DNA of 64,000 bases from Treponema berlinense (lineage in GTDB: Bacteria > Spirochaetota > Spirochaetia > Treponematales > Treponemataceae), in the NCBI RefSeq assembly GCF_900167025.1, contig NZ_FUXC01000003.1, positions 8,457 to 72,456 on the forward strand, read 5' to 3'. Under the pieces are notes generated by a model. It made no database searches, was not told the origin of the DNA, and saw nothing but the letters and a program-made list of their open reading frames with translations. Every line of letters starts with the position of its first letter. Positions within the stretch are counted from its first letter, which is position 1. Positions 8,959-18,093 of this stretch are shown here, piece by piece. Made by a program: the position numbers and the translations under genes.

Positions 8959-11900
8959 TTAGGTTTGTTCTATGATTTTTATTTCCTCATCCGTTAAGCC
9001 GTACAGTTTGTAAACTAGTGCGTCAATTTGCATTTCCAATGTGCTTGTGTCAGCAAGTTCACTGTCATTTTCGTGCTTGACACGGCAATCTTTCTTTGCC
9101 GCAAGGATTTTGTCTACCAATGCGATGATTTGTTGCTGCTGGATTGGAGTTGTGGAGGGGATTGGAACTCTCATTAGAAAATCTCGCTTGAAACGTAATC
9201 CTTTGTAACCTAATGCACCGCCACAGTAAAAGTTTTTATAGAAAAATGAAAAAGCCTTACTATTCAAAATTCCAAGTAAGTAATGTAGATTATCACCAAA
9301 AATCAAAAACGCAGTATCATTTGTGTAATATTTTTCATCATCAAGATAGAATTTCCCTGTGTTCTGAACTATATCAGCATAAATGATTTTTGTTTCTTCA
9401 AATCTGTCGATATAAGTACAATTTCTTAAATTCCAAAAATTATCGCCTTGTTCGCCGCGCTTCTTAAAATCTTTACCAAAACTTTCAAAGTATGGAATCA
9501 ATGTCGGATAATCCTTTTTGACATTAATTGGCGGAATGTTCTTTGATTTTACTCCATTGTGTGTGCAAAGTAAATAGACATCATTGAATTTTGAGCCATA
9601 ACGTTCCAGGTCTTTTCCGCGTAGAATCGGTTTTATGATTTCTTTGTTTTTCTTATCTAAAGCAATTAATTTCTCCGCTTTTTCTTTTGAAAGAATGAAA
9701 GTTTTGTTTGCACCTGTTAAAATTCCGTAATCAAGCTCAACATTAAAATCTGTAAGTCTTGTTGAAATTTTATCTAACTTTTCTTTTATGCTGTTCAAAT
9801 TGAGATTCCTTAAATTCCAAATATCAGACTTGGATAATTTTGCGTTTGAGAACTTTATGTTAGCCAAATTTTTGTTTGCTATAGATGCAACTTTCGTAGT
9901 TTTCTCATATTTTGTTTTTTTGCAAATAAGAATATTTGTATCAACTGTTGCAGACTCAAAAATACCAGCACCTAAATCTAAAATGATTTCTGGAGAAGCT
10001 TTTTCTGCTATATACTTGCGAAGTTTTTCACCATAATTTGCAATAAGCCATTTGTTTGAAGTTATAAAACAAAGAATTCCATTGGAATTTAAAAGTTCAA
10101 TTCCCTTTTCATAAAACAGACAATATATATCGCCTGTACTTTCAAAAGTTGAAAACCCCAGCTTTTTATAAGCAATTTTTTCACCAAGCCATTTTATCTG
10201 AATATACGGCGGATTTCCAATCACAATGTCGAAGCCGCTTCTGTTGCGGTCAGAGGGTCGGTTGAAAACATCGTAGAACCAAGTGTGCCACAGGAAAAAC
10301 TGGCTGTTTTCGTGCAGGTCAAGTTTTGACAAGTCTTCTATTACTTTTGGTGGGAGCTGGCGTTCCTTTAAAAGCTGAATTATATTTTCCTTTATCTGTG
10401 CGCGGATTTTTGCTTTTGCCACATGGTCGTGAGGAATATAGAATCCGTTTATTGCTTGTGTTAGTTTTGCAATTGTTTCTCCGTTGTCAAAAAGGTTTCC
10501 TGATTCCTGCTTTGTCATATTGCTTAGGTCTTCGCCTTCAAAACTTTCAAGCAGGCTGTTTCCCTGCATAATCTTGTAGTCAAGGTTCGGCAATGGTAGC
10601 GGCTCTTCTTCGTCAACAATAATCGCAAGCCAGAAACGCAGGCGTGCAATGTCAACTGCGCCTTTTTCAATGTCTACGCCGTAAATGTTGTTTTTTACGA
10701 TGTGCTTTTTAAGCTCAACTCTTGTTTTTGCTTCTCCGGTAAGAATATGAACGCATGGCAAAAGCTCGTTCAACATTCCCATAGGAAACGCTCCGCTTCC
10801 TACAGCAGGATCGCAGATTTTAACGTCAATCAAGGCTTTAAGAATAACCGCCTTTTCTTTTTCCGAGAATGATGAGGCTTCATGATTCAGAACAAAATTC
10901 CTTATCTTGTCTTTTGAGGCTGTTTCATCAGGTTTGAGAGTTTCGGTTTCCAGATATGCGATTAAACTTTCGCGGCACATATACTGGACGATTTCTTTAG
11001 GGGTATAGAACGCTCCTTTGTCCTTGTTGTCTTCCAGAAGATTTTCAAAAATCTTGCCAAGCATTTCCGGATCTACGCCGATTTCAACATCGTCCGGGTC
11101 AGTCTCGTCGATTGTGAAGTTGTACTGATTGAAGAATTCAAAAATAGATTCAAAATGTTCTTTCTTAAATTTAACCCTTTTCTTGTCAAGTTCATCTTCC
11201 TCAAAAAGTCCGCCGTTCAGATACGGAATCCTGATTTCGCTTCTGTAGATATTGCATACAGCTTTTGGCGCAATTGCTTCTTCTCCGCGGTCGCAGTTCA
11301 GGCTTTTAAAGAACAGAGGCTCAAGTGCCTGTTCGAGAAAATCATTTTTTACAGAGACGTCCGCATTCTTAAAAAGATTGTAGATAAAGTTCTTATCGCC
11401 GGTTCCCCATTTTGCGTTTTTTGGAACTCCGAGCCATCCTTTTTTCTGCAAAAACTGAAGGAACACAAGCCGTCCCAGCATCTTTTTTACAAAATCGCGG
11501 ACAGCTTTGTCGTCTCCGTTAAAAGAATTTGCAAATTCTGAGGCAGCCTTCTTTGTCTTTTCTTCTACAAATTTTCCGCCCTTTTTTATAAAACGCTTTC
11601 CGCTTATGTATTCAACAAGGTCAGCATAGTGCTTACGGTATTCGTTAAAGAAATCATCGCTCAATGGGGCAACAGCGAACGCTTCAAGCATATTCTCATC
11701 TCTGATTGTTGAGAGACCTTCAAGTGTAGAAAATCTTTCTGCGATAGTCCTGCAGGAATGTTCCGGTCCGCAGAGATATGTGTATCGTTTTGCGCTTGTG
11801 CTGTTTTTCAGGGAGTCGGCTTTGTTTACATAGCTTACACGCCATTCTTTTGCATTGTCCGTAAAATGAAAAAAGATGAGCGCATTTGAATCGTTTTCCA

Positions 11901-12174
11901 TGACCTTGCGGACACAGTTCTGGATATTGACTCTGCTTCTTTTTAATGCAACGTTGTCCTGCAGCTCAATATCTGCAAATGTTATTGGAAAACTGCCTCT
12001 GACTTGTGCGATAATCCTGAATGACTTTATCTGCTTTTTGTCTGAATCAGAAAGTTCCTGTTCATCTGTTAGAGTTGTGTCATTTGCTTTTACAAAAATC
12101 GGTTTTATAAGGCTTTCAAATAAAACTTTTTTTCCTGGATATTCATTTTCAAATAATGCCCTCAAGTTTTCCAT
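8959..12174 (-). CDS. Eco57I/PglX-like N6-adenine DNA methyltransferase, expressed form
   Basis: A 1071-residue protein. The N-terminal ~400 residues include GRLVFLQFLQKKGWLG, typical of the Eco57I-methylase family. The SAM motif DPAVGSGAF is near residue 455 and catalytic NPPY at 654-657. The part after about 670 is the target-recognition region, ending in a helical IIALVDKILAAKK and LYGLTDEE tail. No clear nuclease motif was found in it, so cleavage is probably done by the helicase/PLD partner that precedes it by 15 bases. An alternative C-terminal half lies in inverse orientation at 4718-6076, and the shared block begins at codon 639. It would methylate adenine in a sequence set by the current recognition domain. 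Confidence 0.88.
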   Translation of the reverse strand: MENLRALFENEYPGKKVLFESLIKPIFVKANDTTLTDEQELSDSDKKQIKSFRIIAQVRGSFPITFADIELQDNVALKRSRVNIQNCVRKVMENDSNALIFFHFTDNAKEWRVSYVNKADSLKNSTSAKRYTYLCGPEHSCRTIAERFSTLEGLSTIRDENMLEAFAVAPLSDDFFNEYRKHYADLVEYISGKRFIKKGGKFVEEKTKKAASEFANSFNGDDKAVRDFVKKMLGRLVFLQFLQKKGWLGVPKNAKWGTGDKNFIYNLFKNADVSVKNDFLEQALEPLFFKSLNCDRGEEAIAPKAVCNIYRSEIRIPYLNGGLFEEDELDKKRVKFKKEHFESIFEFFNQYNFTIDETDPDDVEIGVDPEMLGKIFENLLEDNKDKGAFYTPKEIVQYMCRESLIAYLETETLKPDETASKDKIRNFVLNHEASSFSEKEKAVILKALIDVKICDPAVGSGAFPMGMLNELLPCVHILTGEAKTRVELKKHIVKNNIYGVDIEKGAVDIARLRFWLAIIVDEEEPLPLPNLDYKIMQGNSLLESFEGEDLSNMTKQESGNLFDNGETIAKLTQAINGFYIPHDHVAKAKIRAQIKENIIQLLKERQLPPKVIEDLSKLDLHENSQFFLWHTWFYDVFNRPSDRNRSGFDIVIGNPPYIQIKWLGEKIAYKKLGFSTFESTGDIYCLFYEKGIELLNSNGILCFITSNKWLIANYGEKLRKYIAEKASPEIILDLGAGIFESATVDTNILICKKTKYEKTTKVASIANKNLANIKFSNAKLSKSDIWNLRNLNLNSIKEKLDKISTRLTDFNVELDYGILTGANKTFILSKEKAEKLIALDKKNKEIIKPILRGKDLERYGSKFNDVYLLCTHNGVKSKNIPPINVKKDYPTLIPYFESFGKDFKKRGEQGDNFWNLRNCTYIDRFEETKIIYADIVQNTGKFYLDDEKYYTNDTAFLIFGDNLHYLLGILNSKAFSFFYKNFYCGGALGYKGLRFKRDFLMRVPIPSTTPIQQQQIIALVDKILAAKKDCRVKHENDSELADTSTLEMQIDALVYKLYGLTDEEIKIIEQT
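10201..10260 (-). repeat. Right inverted block within the methyltransferase gene
   Basis: Codons 639-658 of the methyltransferase. Its reverse complement matches 4718-4780: shared CGACCCTCT, GCAAC and a 14-bp identical core (10217-10230). Reading frame is the same in both blocks, so exchange anywhere in the aligned part gives an in-frame 1090-residue hybrid (638 + 452). Confidence 0.75.
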
Positions 12175-12189
12175 AATATTTTCCCCAAA

Positions 12190-15100
12190 TTATTTAACTA
12201 TAAATTCAATTGCAATGTTTGCTTCGGATTCTGAAGAATGAGCATGTGTATATTTGTGCAGATAATCAATATCGGCTTCTATCTGAATCGTTCCAAGTCC
12301 TTCGTTCTTAAAATTCATTTCCAGAACTTTGTTTATCAGGCTGAAATTTTTATCTCTAATTGAATTTGAGATTTCATCAAGTTTTTCTTCATAGATTTCA
12401 GACATACCAAAATTATAAAGTGATTTTATTTTCTTGATTGCAGCTGAAATTTCCTTGTCACCTTTTCGGAGTTTGCTTTTCATGGAAAGCTCTGCATTCT
12501 GCTTGTCTGCGGCATAGCAGTTAATGACTGACTTTCTGTATTTTTCTATAAGTGTGATGTCTGTTTCCGTTTCTTTAAGAGTTGAAAGTGGTTTCAATGT
12601 TTCAAAAAATTCCAGCTGGCTGACTTTTGTCGCGCTTCCGTCTTCATTTGAAATATAAAGTGCGGAACGTAATGCTTTGCTGTTTTTATCTGTCTCTTTA
12701 AGCTCAGAAAATGCTTTCTTGTTTTCCGATTGTGTTGTTGAGACTATAGTGTTGCCAATGGAAGAAAGTTTTACATAATTGCTTTCATTGTTTTTCTTGA
12801 ATTCTCTCAGTTCTGCGATAAACGGCATTATAGGTGTCTCTGAATCCTGAGCTTCATCGCGGATTACTTTGTCAAAGTGCTTAACTTCCTCTTCGCTTGA
12901 ATAAATCTGGCTGTCCTCTCCAAAAAGCTCGTGAAATGCCTGAAGTTTTACATAAGTTCTGTTTTTGAGGTTTATCTGGCTGTCGCCCAAAGTTGACGGA
13001 TAAAAATTGTAGTTCCATATTTTCTTTGCATCCGTGCCGATACGGTTGATTCTTCCTAAACGCTGCATAAGCCGCGTTGCGTTCCAAGGAGAGTCGTAGT
13101 TCAAAATTGAATTTGAGCGGTGCAGGTTTACGCCTTCCGCAAGGACATCGGTGGTGATAAGAATCTGATAATCGTCTTTTTTTGTTCCTTTATAGTTTGC
13201 GTCAAAGTTTGCGGCGATTATTTCTTTCATATCATCACGGTTTTTTGCAGTGATAGAAAGTACATTGCAGTTTGGAATAGGCATTTCGTTCAGCTTTTGC
13301 ACAAGAGCTTTTTGGGTTGCGATACATTCTGTAAAAATGATAAGCTTGTTATTCTTGTTCCTTTTCGGATCAAGAAATTGCCTTGCGGTTTCAAATATAA
13401 AGGTGCTCATTTTTGGATCTGAAGTCTGAACGTCCCATTTTGTGCAAAGCTCGTCAATAAGGCGCAAATCATTGTTCAGATTCTCTATATAACTGTCAAA
13501 AAAATCTGCCCGTTTGTATTCCTGATTTGGACCTTCGTTTCCGTCGCCTGAATTTTTCTTGTTCGCCTTCTTTGCTTTTTCAGCCAAAACACAGAGTGTC
13601 TGCTCAAAAGTTCCATTTTTCGAGATATTCTCATCGTTTAGCTCTTTGTTTACATTTAGGTCAGGGCAAATAAAAATCCTGTCTGCATTCCACATTTTTA
13701 TCATATTTTCTGTGTAGCGGTGCAGGTTGTGCAGGGATTCTTTAAAAGCCGCCTGCGAGCTTTCAAGACGCTTTACCAAAAGCAGTTCCATAATCTGCGC
13801 AAGACGCTGGGAAGTTCCTGTAACGCTCAGGTTGTTTATTTCGTGCCGTCTGCGGTTTTCTTCTGATTTTAGAAATTCAATCGCTCTGTAGCGGTAATAG
13901 CCAAGCCCGTCTTCTCCAGCCGTTGCTCCAAAGTCAAGAACTGGCTCACCATTCTCGTCTGAATCAACATGGCTTACCTGAGGCGCGATTATATTTATTG
14001 TGTTATTGAAAAGATTTCCAAGTTCTCCGTTCATTTCGTAAGGAATTGCTACCGGTTTTTGAATTTTAGGAAAACTTAATCCCTGATTTTTCATGTCTTC
14101 CTGATAAAAACGTTCTATGTCTGTTCTTGTGCGGCGTATTACAAGAGGCTCTACTATTCTTTTTCTGATGTCTTCGCTGTCTGCAATAAGAGCAGCCTTG
14201 TCATGTGCCAGCTCTTCTTTTGTTTTAGGAATTTTTTTGCCGTCAACAGTCTTTTCTTTCTTTATATATTCCTTGTAGTTATTGTGTTTTTCTGCAAAAT
14301 AGTTTTCCAATTTGTTTCCGAATTTTCCGAGATTCTGCAAAGTGGAGCGGTTGTGCTCACGCTGAAATAAATAAATCTGATTTCTCAAATCGTAAGGCTC
14401 GTTGTTCTGCGGTGTTGCGGAAAGAAGCACAATGTATGGCTGCGGATTTATTGAGCCGATAAGGTCATCTAGCTTCTGGTACATTATTGTGCTGTCATTT
14501 CTAAAGCGGTGGCTTTCATCTACGATAATCATTCCGTATTCTTCTTTCTTAAATGCGGAATCAAAATCATTTTCGGCGATATATTCGCCTGTTTCATTGA
14601 CATCATCAATGCAGCCGATTGTTGTAAGAGTTATAAAAGGATGAATCTTTTTTTCTGAAACTTCACCTTTGTCAAAATATTCGATTGAGTCTATCCAGCT
14701 TTGCTTGATTGCTGGCGGAGTAATAATAAGAACTGGATTCTTAAGGCCTGTCTCAAGCAGGTGTCGTTTTGCCACCATAAGAGCTGTAAATGTTTTTCCA
14801 AGACCTACAACATCTGCAAGAATAAAGCCGTGATGCTGCTTCATTATTGAAAATCCCTGGTTTACAGCCTCCGCCTGATAGGTAAGACGCTTGAAATTCG
14901 GATCCTTCGGCATATAGTCATCGGGTGTGATTTTTCCATTAAAGCTGATTATTTCATCAAACTGGTCGATAAGAAATTTTATGTAGGTTTCGTAAGGAGA
15001 AAGCACCGTATAATTTAAAATTGCAGTGTTTTTTTGTTTTTTGTCATCCAGCACTTTCTTTGCGATTGATGAAGGACGGAGAATCTGCTCAAGAAATTCC

Positions 15101-15729
15101 TTTGACCAGTCCTCCGACAAAGCCCACTTTTCATTGAACCAGAAAATATGTCCTTTTGAGACATTTATACCGTTTGGTTCTGCAGTAATAATTTGAGAAA
15201 GGGTTTCAAGATAATTCAATTCTGAGTTTTCTTTTAAGCCTTTCTCTGTAAAATTGCTGCTTCCTATGATTCCGTATGAAATTCCTTTTCCGTAAAAAAT
15301 ATAGCACTTTGAATGTAGAAACTGCTTTTCTTCATTTTCATTTTTTTTGAAGATATGAATCTCTATTTTGTCTGTTTTGCCGAGATATTTTAAAAGGAAC
15401 GAAACTGCGTTTTCATATTCAGGTTTTACTTCAATTTCGTTTATGTCTGTGCGGATAAATTCTTCCGGCCAGTTCTTTATATCTTTGTATTTCGGATTCT
15501 TGTTGTACTGCGCAAAAAGATATGGGTCTTTGCCTATTAAAAGCCGGAGCTTAGTATTGTCTCTTGCCAAAAAGGCATTGAGCTCATATGCAAGAACGGC
15601 AGTTCCCGGAATATCCCAATAGCCCGTGGCAATGTCAATATGATTGATTTTTGGATTTCTTAAAATTTCTTTTATTGTATCTGCAAGCTTTAGATTTTCT
15701 GAATTGTCTATTAAAGTGTTACCTATCAT
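12190..15729 (-). CDS. PLD-nuclease/SNF2-helicase fusion of a restriction or defence system
   Basis: A 1179-residue protein. The N-terminal 200 residues look like a phospholipase D-type nuclease: HSKCYIF (HxK) followed by GSSNFTEKGL. A superfamily 2 SNF2-like motor follows: Walker A VGLGKT near residue 305, DESH near 405, SATPQNN, then the second RecA lobe with TTDVLAEGVNL and QRLGRINRIGT. A ~250-residue C-terminal region has no recognised domain. It is the first gene of an operon with the methyltransferase. PLD nucleases with helicases act in ATP-dependent restriction (the NgoAVII/CglI group) and in DISARM; here nuclease and motor are fused. It is probably the restriction arm. The exact system name is uncertain. 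Confidence 0.85.
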   Translation of the reverse strand: MIGNTLIDNSENLKLADTIKEILRNPKINHIDIATGYWDIPGTAVLAYELNAFLARDNTKLRLLIGKDPYLFAQYNKNPKYKDIKNWPEEFIRTDINEIEVKPEYENAVSFLLKYLGKTDKIEIHIFKKNENEEKQFLHSKCYIFYGKGISYGIIGSSNFTEKGLKENSELNYLETLSQIITAEPNGINVSKGHIFWFNEKWALSEDWSKEFLEQILRPSSIAKKVLDDKKQKNTAILNYTVLSPYETYIKFLIDQFDEIISFNGKITPDDYMPKDPNFKRLTYQAEAVNQGFSIMKQHHGFILADVVGLGKTFTALMVAKRHLLETGLKNPVLIITPPAIKQSWIDSIEYFDKGEVSEKKIHPFITLTTIGCIDDVNETGEYIAENDFDSAFKKEEYGMIIVDESHRFRNDSTIMYQKLDDLIGSINPQPYIVLLSATPQNNEPYDLRNQIYLFQREHNRSTLQNLGKFGNKLENYFAEKHNNYKEYIKKEKTVDGKKIPKTKEELAHDKAALIADSEDIRKRIVEPLVIRRTRTDIERFYQEDMKNQGLSFPKIQKPVAIPYEMNGELGNLFNNTINIIAPQVSHVDSDENGEPVLDFGATAGEDGLGYYRYRAIEFLKSEENRRRHEINNLSVTGTSQRLAQIMELLLVKRLESSQAAFKESLHNLHRYTENMIKMWNADRIFICPDLNVNKELNDENISKNGTFEQTLCVLAEKAKKANKKNSGDGNEGPNQEYKRADFFDSYIENLNNDLRLIDELCTKWDVQTSDPKMSTFIFETARQFLDPKRNKNNKLIIFTECIATQKALVQKLNEMPIPNCNVLSITAKNRDDMKEIIAANFDANYKGTKKDDYQILITTDVLAEGVNLHRSNSILNYDSPWNATRLMQRLGRINRIGTDAKKIWNYNFYPSTLGDSQINLKNRTYVKLQAFHELFGEDSQIYSSEEEVKHFDKVIRDEAQDSETPIMPFIAELREFKKNNESNYVKLSSIGNTIVSTTQSENKKAFSELKETDKNSKALRSALYISNEDGSATKVSQLEFFETLKPLSTLKETETDITLIEKYRKSVINCYAADKQNAELSMKSKLRKGDKEISAAIKKIKSLYNFGMSEIYEEKLDEISNSIRDKNFSLINKVLEMNFKNEGLGTIQIEADIDYLHKYTHAHSSESEANIAIEFIVK

Positions 15730-16039
15730 TTTCCGTGCTTTATCCAGCCTTAATTTTACTATACTATTGGAATTTTTGCATCGTAAAATTCTGCTTCGCT
15801 TAAAAGGCTATTTCTTCCGCTTCCAATCCTGCCTCCTTTCCGCTTCCAGCCGGAACTTCTTTCCTGCTAGAGCAAAAAGCATCTTCCTGTTCTAAGCGGA
15901 ACGTCTTTCCTGTTAGAGCAGGAATCTTATCAACAACAGGCAGCAGCTTTCAAATCGAATCGTTCTTTAAAGTGTAAATTTTGACAATTTTATACTTGAC
16001 AATGACAAGTTTGTAATCTATATTGTTTTTAGGAGGTTA
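15730..16039. promoter_or_regulatory. Divergent control region with imperfect direct repeats
   Basis: 310 bases between the helicase operon (minus) and the XRE gene (plus). A 24-base element starting CGGAACTTCTTTCCTG occurs at 15851-15874 and again at 15897-15920 with two differences, a period of 46 bases. CCGCTTCCA also occurs twice near 15820-15850. On the minus strand the repeats would lie in the leader of the helicase mRNA, where short hairpins such as CCTG...CAGG can form. The region may bind the XRE protein or form a structured leader. Confidence 0.45.
15996..16024 (+). promoter_or_regulatory. Promoter of the XRE-ImmA pair with overlapping dyad
   Basis: A consensus-like TTGACA (15996-16001), 17-bp spacer and TATATT (16019-16024). 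The -35 box is inside the partial dyad CTTGACAATGACAAG (15995-16009), a plausible XRE operator. Transcription would begin near 16031, so the first ATG at 16040 would have almost no leader. Confidence 0.55.
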
Positions 16040-16459
16040 ATGCTAAAAACGAATAGAAAGTGCCGCAAAATAAAATGGCGATTGCGGCGGATGTGCCGTA
16101 AGGCAAGAATTGAATTAGGAATTGAAATAATTATGGAAAGCATGGCTGTTAAAGACAGAATCGGTAAACTGCTTTCGGAAACAGGAATGAGCCAGAAGGC
16201 TCTTGCCGATGCAACTAACTTGAGTGAGGGGGCGGTTTCCCACTACCTTAAAGGGGATAGGGTTCCGAAGGGTGCAATCCTTCTGAACATAGCAAATGCG
16301 CTGGGTACGACGGTCGATTATCTTACTGGAAAAAGCGACGATGCCCATAAGTTCTCATCAGAACAGGAAATTGAACAGGCATTCGAGCTTATCGCGCGCA
16401 ATGCCAAGACTCTGACCGATGAGGAGCGCAAAAGGTTCGCGAAAATTCTTTTTTCGTAA
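16040..16459 (+). CDS. XRE-family HTH regulator
   Basis: A 139-residue protein; residues 39-95 are a Cro/CI-type helix-turn-helix (MSQKALADATNLSEGAVSHYLKG) followed by NALGTTVDYLTG. The C-terminal 40 residues are helical. AGGAGG at 16031-16036 lies only three bases from the first ATG at 16040; the ATG at 16133 would give a more typical 108-residue regulator without the basic leader. It is followed 12 bases later by an ImmA-like gene and is divergent from the helicase-methyltransferase operon. By analogy with XRE/ImmA modules of integrative elements, it probably represses its own and perhaps the defence promoter until the protease partner relieves it. Confidence 0.85.
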   Translation: MLKTNRKCRKIKWRLRRMCRKARIELGIEIIMESMAVKDRIGKLLSETGMSQKALADATNLSEGAVSHYLKGDRVPKGAILLNIANALGTTVDYLTGKSDDAHKFSSEQEIEQAFELIARNAKTLTDEERKRFAKILFS

Positions 16460-16471
16460 GATGAGGTATGA

Positions 16472-17062
16472 ATGGAAAGAGCGGTTCAGCTTTTGGGAAG
16501 TGAATATGATGAGATAGAAGAAGAGGCGAATTGTCTTTTTGAGGATTTGGGAATAAAAAAATATCCGGCGGACTGCTTTGAGGTTGCTCGCCTGCTTGGA
16601 ATTGAGCTTGTAAAATATTCAGATTCCTCAGATGAGGACAGAAAATTTATGACCTCAAAGTATGAGGAGGGGTTTTCCACGATGACGGCAAAGTCAAGGT
16701 ACGCGATTTACTACAATGACTCGCTTCCGCCTTGCACCGTCCGTTTTACAATCTGGTATGAGATTGCCCATATACAGCTCGGGCACTTGTACGAGAATCA
16801 GGGAAAGTCGGCGGCCAGGATGAAAGCGGAATGCAACCGTTTTGCAACTTATGCTCAGGCTGCAATGCCGTTCGTGATAAAGCTTTCACCGTGCTGTCCG
16901 GATGAGCTTATGCAGGAATTCGGGCTTGGCTGGACTTGCGCAAACTATGTCTTTGACAGTTATATGCGCATAAGGCAGTACCCGAATATTGTGAGAAGAA
17001 TTCTTTCAAACAGGATTCTTGATTTATTCAGTCCAGAACAAGTGCTGGAGGAGGCTGTATGA
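16472..17062 (+). CDS. ImmA/IrrE-like metallopeptidase homologue with altered active site
   Basis: A 196-residue ImmA/IrrE (DUF955) family member. The family normally has a zinc site in RFTIAHELGH. Here residues 91-100 read RFTIWYEIAH, so the first histidine of HExxH is tyrosine (Y96), while E97, H100 and the following LGH are kept. ImmA proteins cleave their partner XRE repressor in response to DNA damage or phage. With the first zinc ligand gone, this one may be a sensor or binding protein and not a working protease. It lies just after the XRE gene and is surely cotranscribed with it. Confidence 0.8.
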   Translation: MERAVQLLGSEYDEIEEEANCLFEDLGIKKYPADCFEVARLLGIELVKYSDSSDEDRKFMTSKYEEGFSTMTAKSRYAIYYNDSLPPCTVRFTIWYEIAHIQLGHLYENQGKSAARMKAECNRFATYAQAAMPFVIKLSPCCPDELMQEFGLGWTCANYVFDSYMRIRQYPNIVRRILSNRILDLFSPEQVLEEAV

Positions 17063-17080
17063 AAAATGAAGCAAAAAATT

Positions 17081-17137
17081 AAGCCCTTAGGATTTGCCGA
17101 AAACATTTGCGGTGCGTAAGGCATTTCTTAAGGGCTT
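17081..17137 (+). terminator. Inverted repeat after the XRE-ImmA pair
   Basis: AAGCCCTTA (17081-17089) pairs with TAAGGGCTT (17129-17137) across a 39-base loop that contains its own partial complement. It follows the ImmA-like stop by about 20 bases, but the following bases (TAAAAAGAC) are A-rich and not U-rich, so termination is uncertain. Confidence 0.35.
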
Positions 17138-17308
17138 TAAAAAGACACTCCAGACGGAGAATCTTCAAATCTGATTTTAGAAGTATACTCCTGTCTTTCG
17201 TGTCTGGTCAACAGAAAATCTTGCGAAAAGCGGAAATTCTGTTCAGTGTGGAAAAGGAAACTCACCTTTTTATAACAGACAGTCCAAAAACGGACAAGGA
17301 ACTTACTT

Positions 17309-18076
17309 ATGAGTACAACTACAAACATTAACTATTCGGACACAGATGGAAGCGGAAATCTCACTCTGTACAAAAATTACTTTGACAATGGCGGAAAATA
17401 TTACGCACGTTTTGACCGGCGCAATGTTACGATTGACAATCTTATAGCACGCACGCAGAAAAAAGACATCGGCGTGAACGCCATAACTGCAAAGCACATT
17501 CTTTCCCTGATAAAAGCGGAAATAATAGAAGCATTGCAGCGCGGCGAAAGCGTGAACCTCATGGACTTGGGAACTTTCTATATTGCGGCAAGCGGCACAA
17601 GCGGAAATACCGCTGAAACCGCAGAAATAAAAAAATTGCTTGTAAAGTTCACTTCGTCAAAGGAAACGAACGAGGCGGTCTCAAAGCTGGGGATAAACAG
17701 AATCGTGATTGCGGATTCAAGCCCCTCAATTGATTCTGTTACTGACCTTTTTACAGGGCTTAATGACGGAACTCTTACATCTAAAAAAGCCGCGAGACTT
17801 GACGGCGGCAGACTGAAAATTTCTGGCAGTGATGGCGGAATTTTCTTTGCCGAATGTGACACAGACGGGATTTATTCCGAAGATGAAAGCTTGTGGCACA
17901 AGGTGAACCCGGAGTCCATAATGCGAAACCTTTCAAAGACGCTCGAATTCTTCCTGCCAGAAAGCCTTGAAATCGGCAAAAGCTACAGGATTATCCTGCG
18001 CACAAACAGCCGAAAAGGAAACGAAGACAAAAAGACCTTTGTTTCCGCAGTGTCTGACATTGTCACTGTAAAATAA
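17309..18076 (+). CDS. HU-like DNA-binding protein with C-terminal DUF4469-type domain
   Basis: A 255-residue protein. Residues about 18-125 resemble an HU/IHF-like fold (YYARFDRRNVTIDNLIARTQ...GLNAITAKHILSLI type pattern, then SVNLMDLGTFYIAASG). The C-terminal half (about 135-255) is a beta-rich domain of the DUF4469 kind, ending in RIILRTNSRKG...SAVSDIVTVK. Such proteins are common in Bacteroidetes and some spirochetes and are thought to be nucleoid or mobile-element-linked; the role is not established. AAGGA lies before the ATG. It is isolated, followed by a strong hairpin at 18094. Confidence 0.7.
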   Translation: MSTTTNINYSDTDGSGNLTLYKNYFDNGGKYYARFDRRNVTIDNLIARTQKKDIGVNAITAKHILSLIKAEIIEALQRGESVNLMDLGTFYIAASGTSGNTAETAEIKKLLVKFTSSKETNEAVSKLGINRIVIADSSPSIDSVTDLFTGLNDGTLTSKKAARLDGGRLKISGSDGGIFFAECDTDGIYSEDESLWHKVNPESIMRNLSKTLEFFLPESLEIGKSYRIILRTNSRKGNEDKKTFVSAVSDIVTVK

Positions 18077-18093
18077 AAGCGGTGATTCTGTAA

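Noticed and set aside
15770-15900. Short frames inside the helicase leader, including a 24-codon basic one on the minus strand
   Set aside because: They arise from the direct repeats; no good ribosome site and no conservation could be tested.
15851-15920. CRISPR array
   Set aside because: Only two imperfect copies with a 22-base spacer and no cas genes anywhere in the window.
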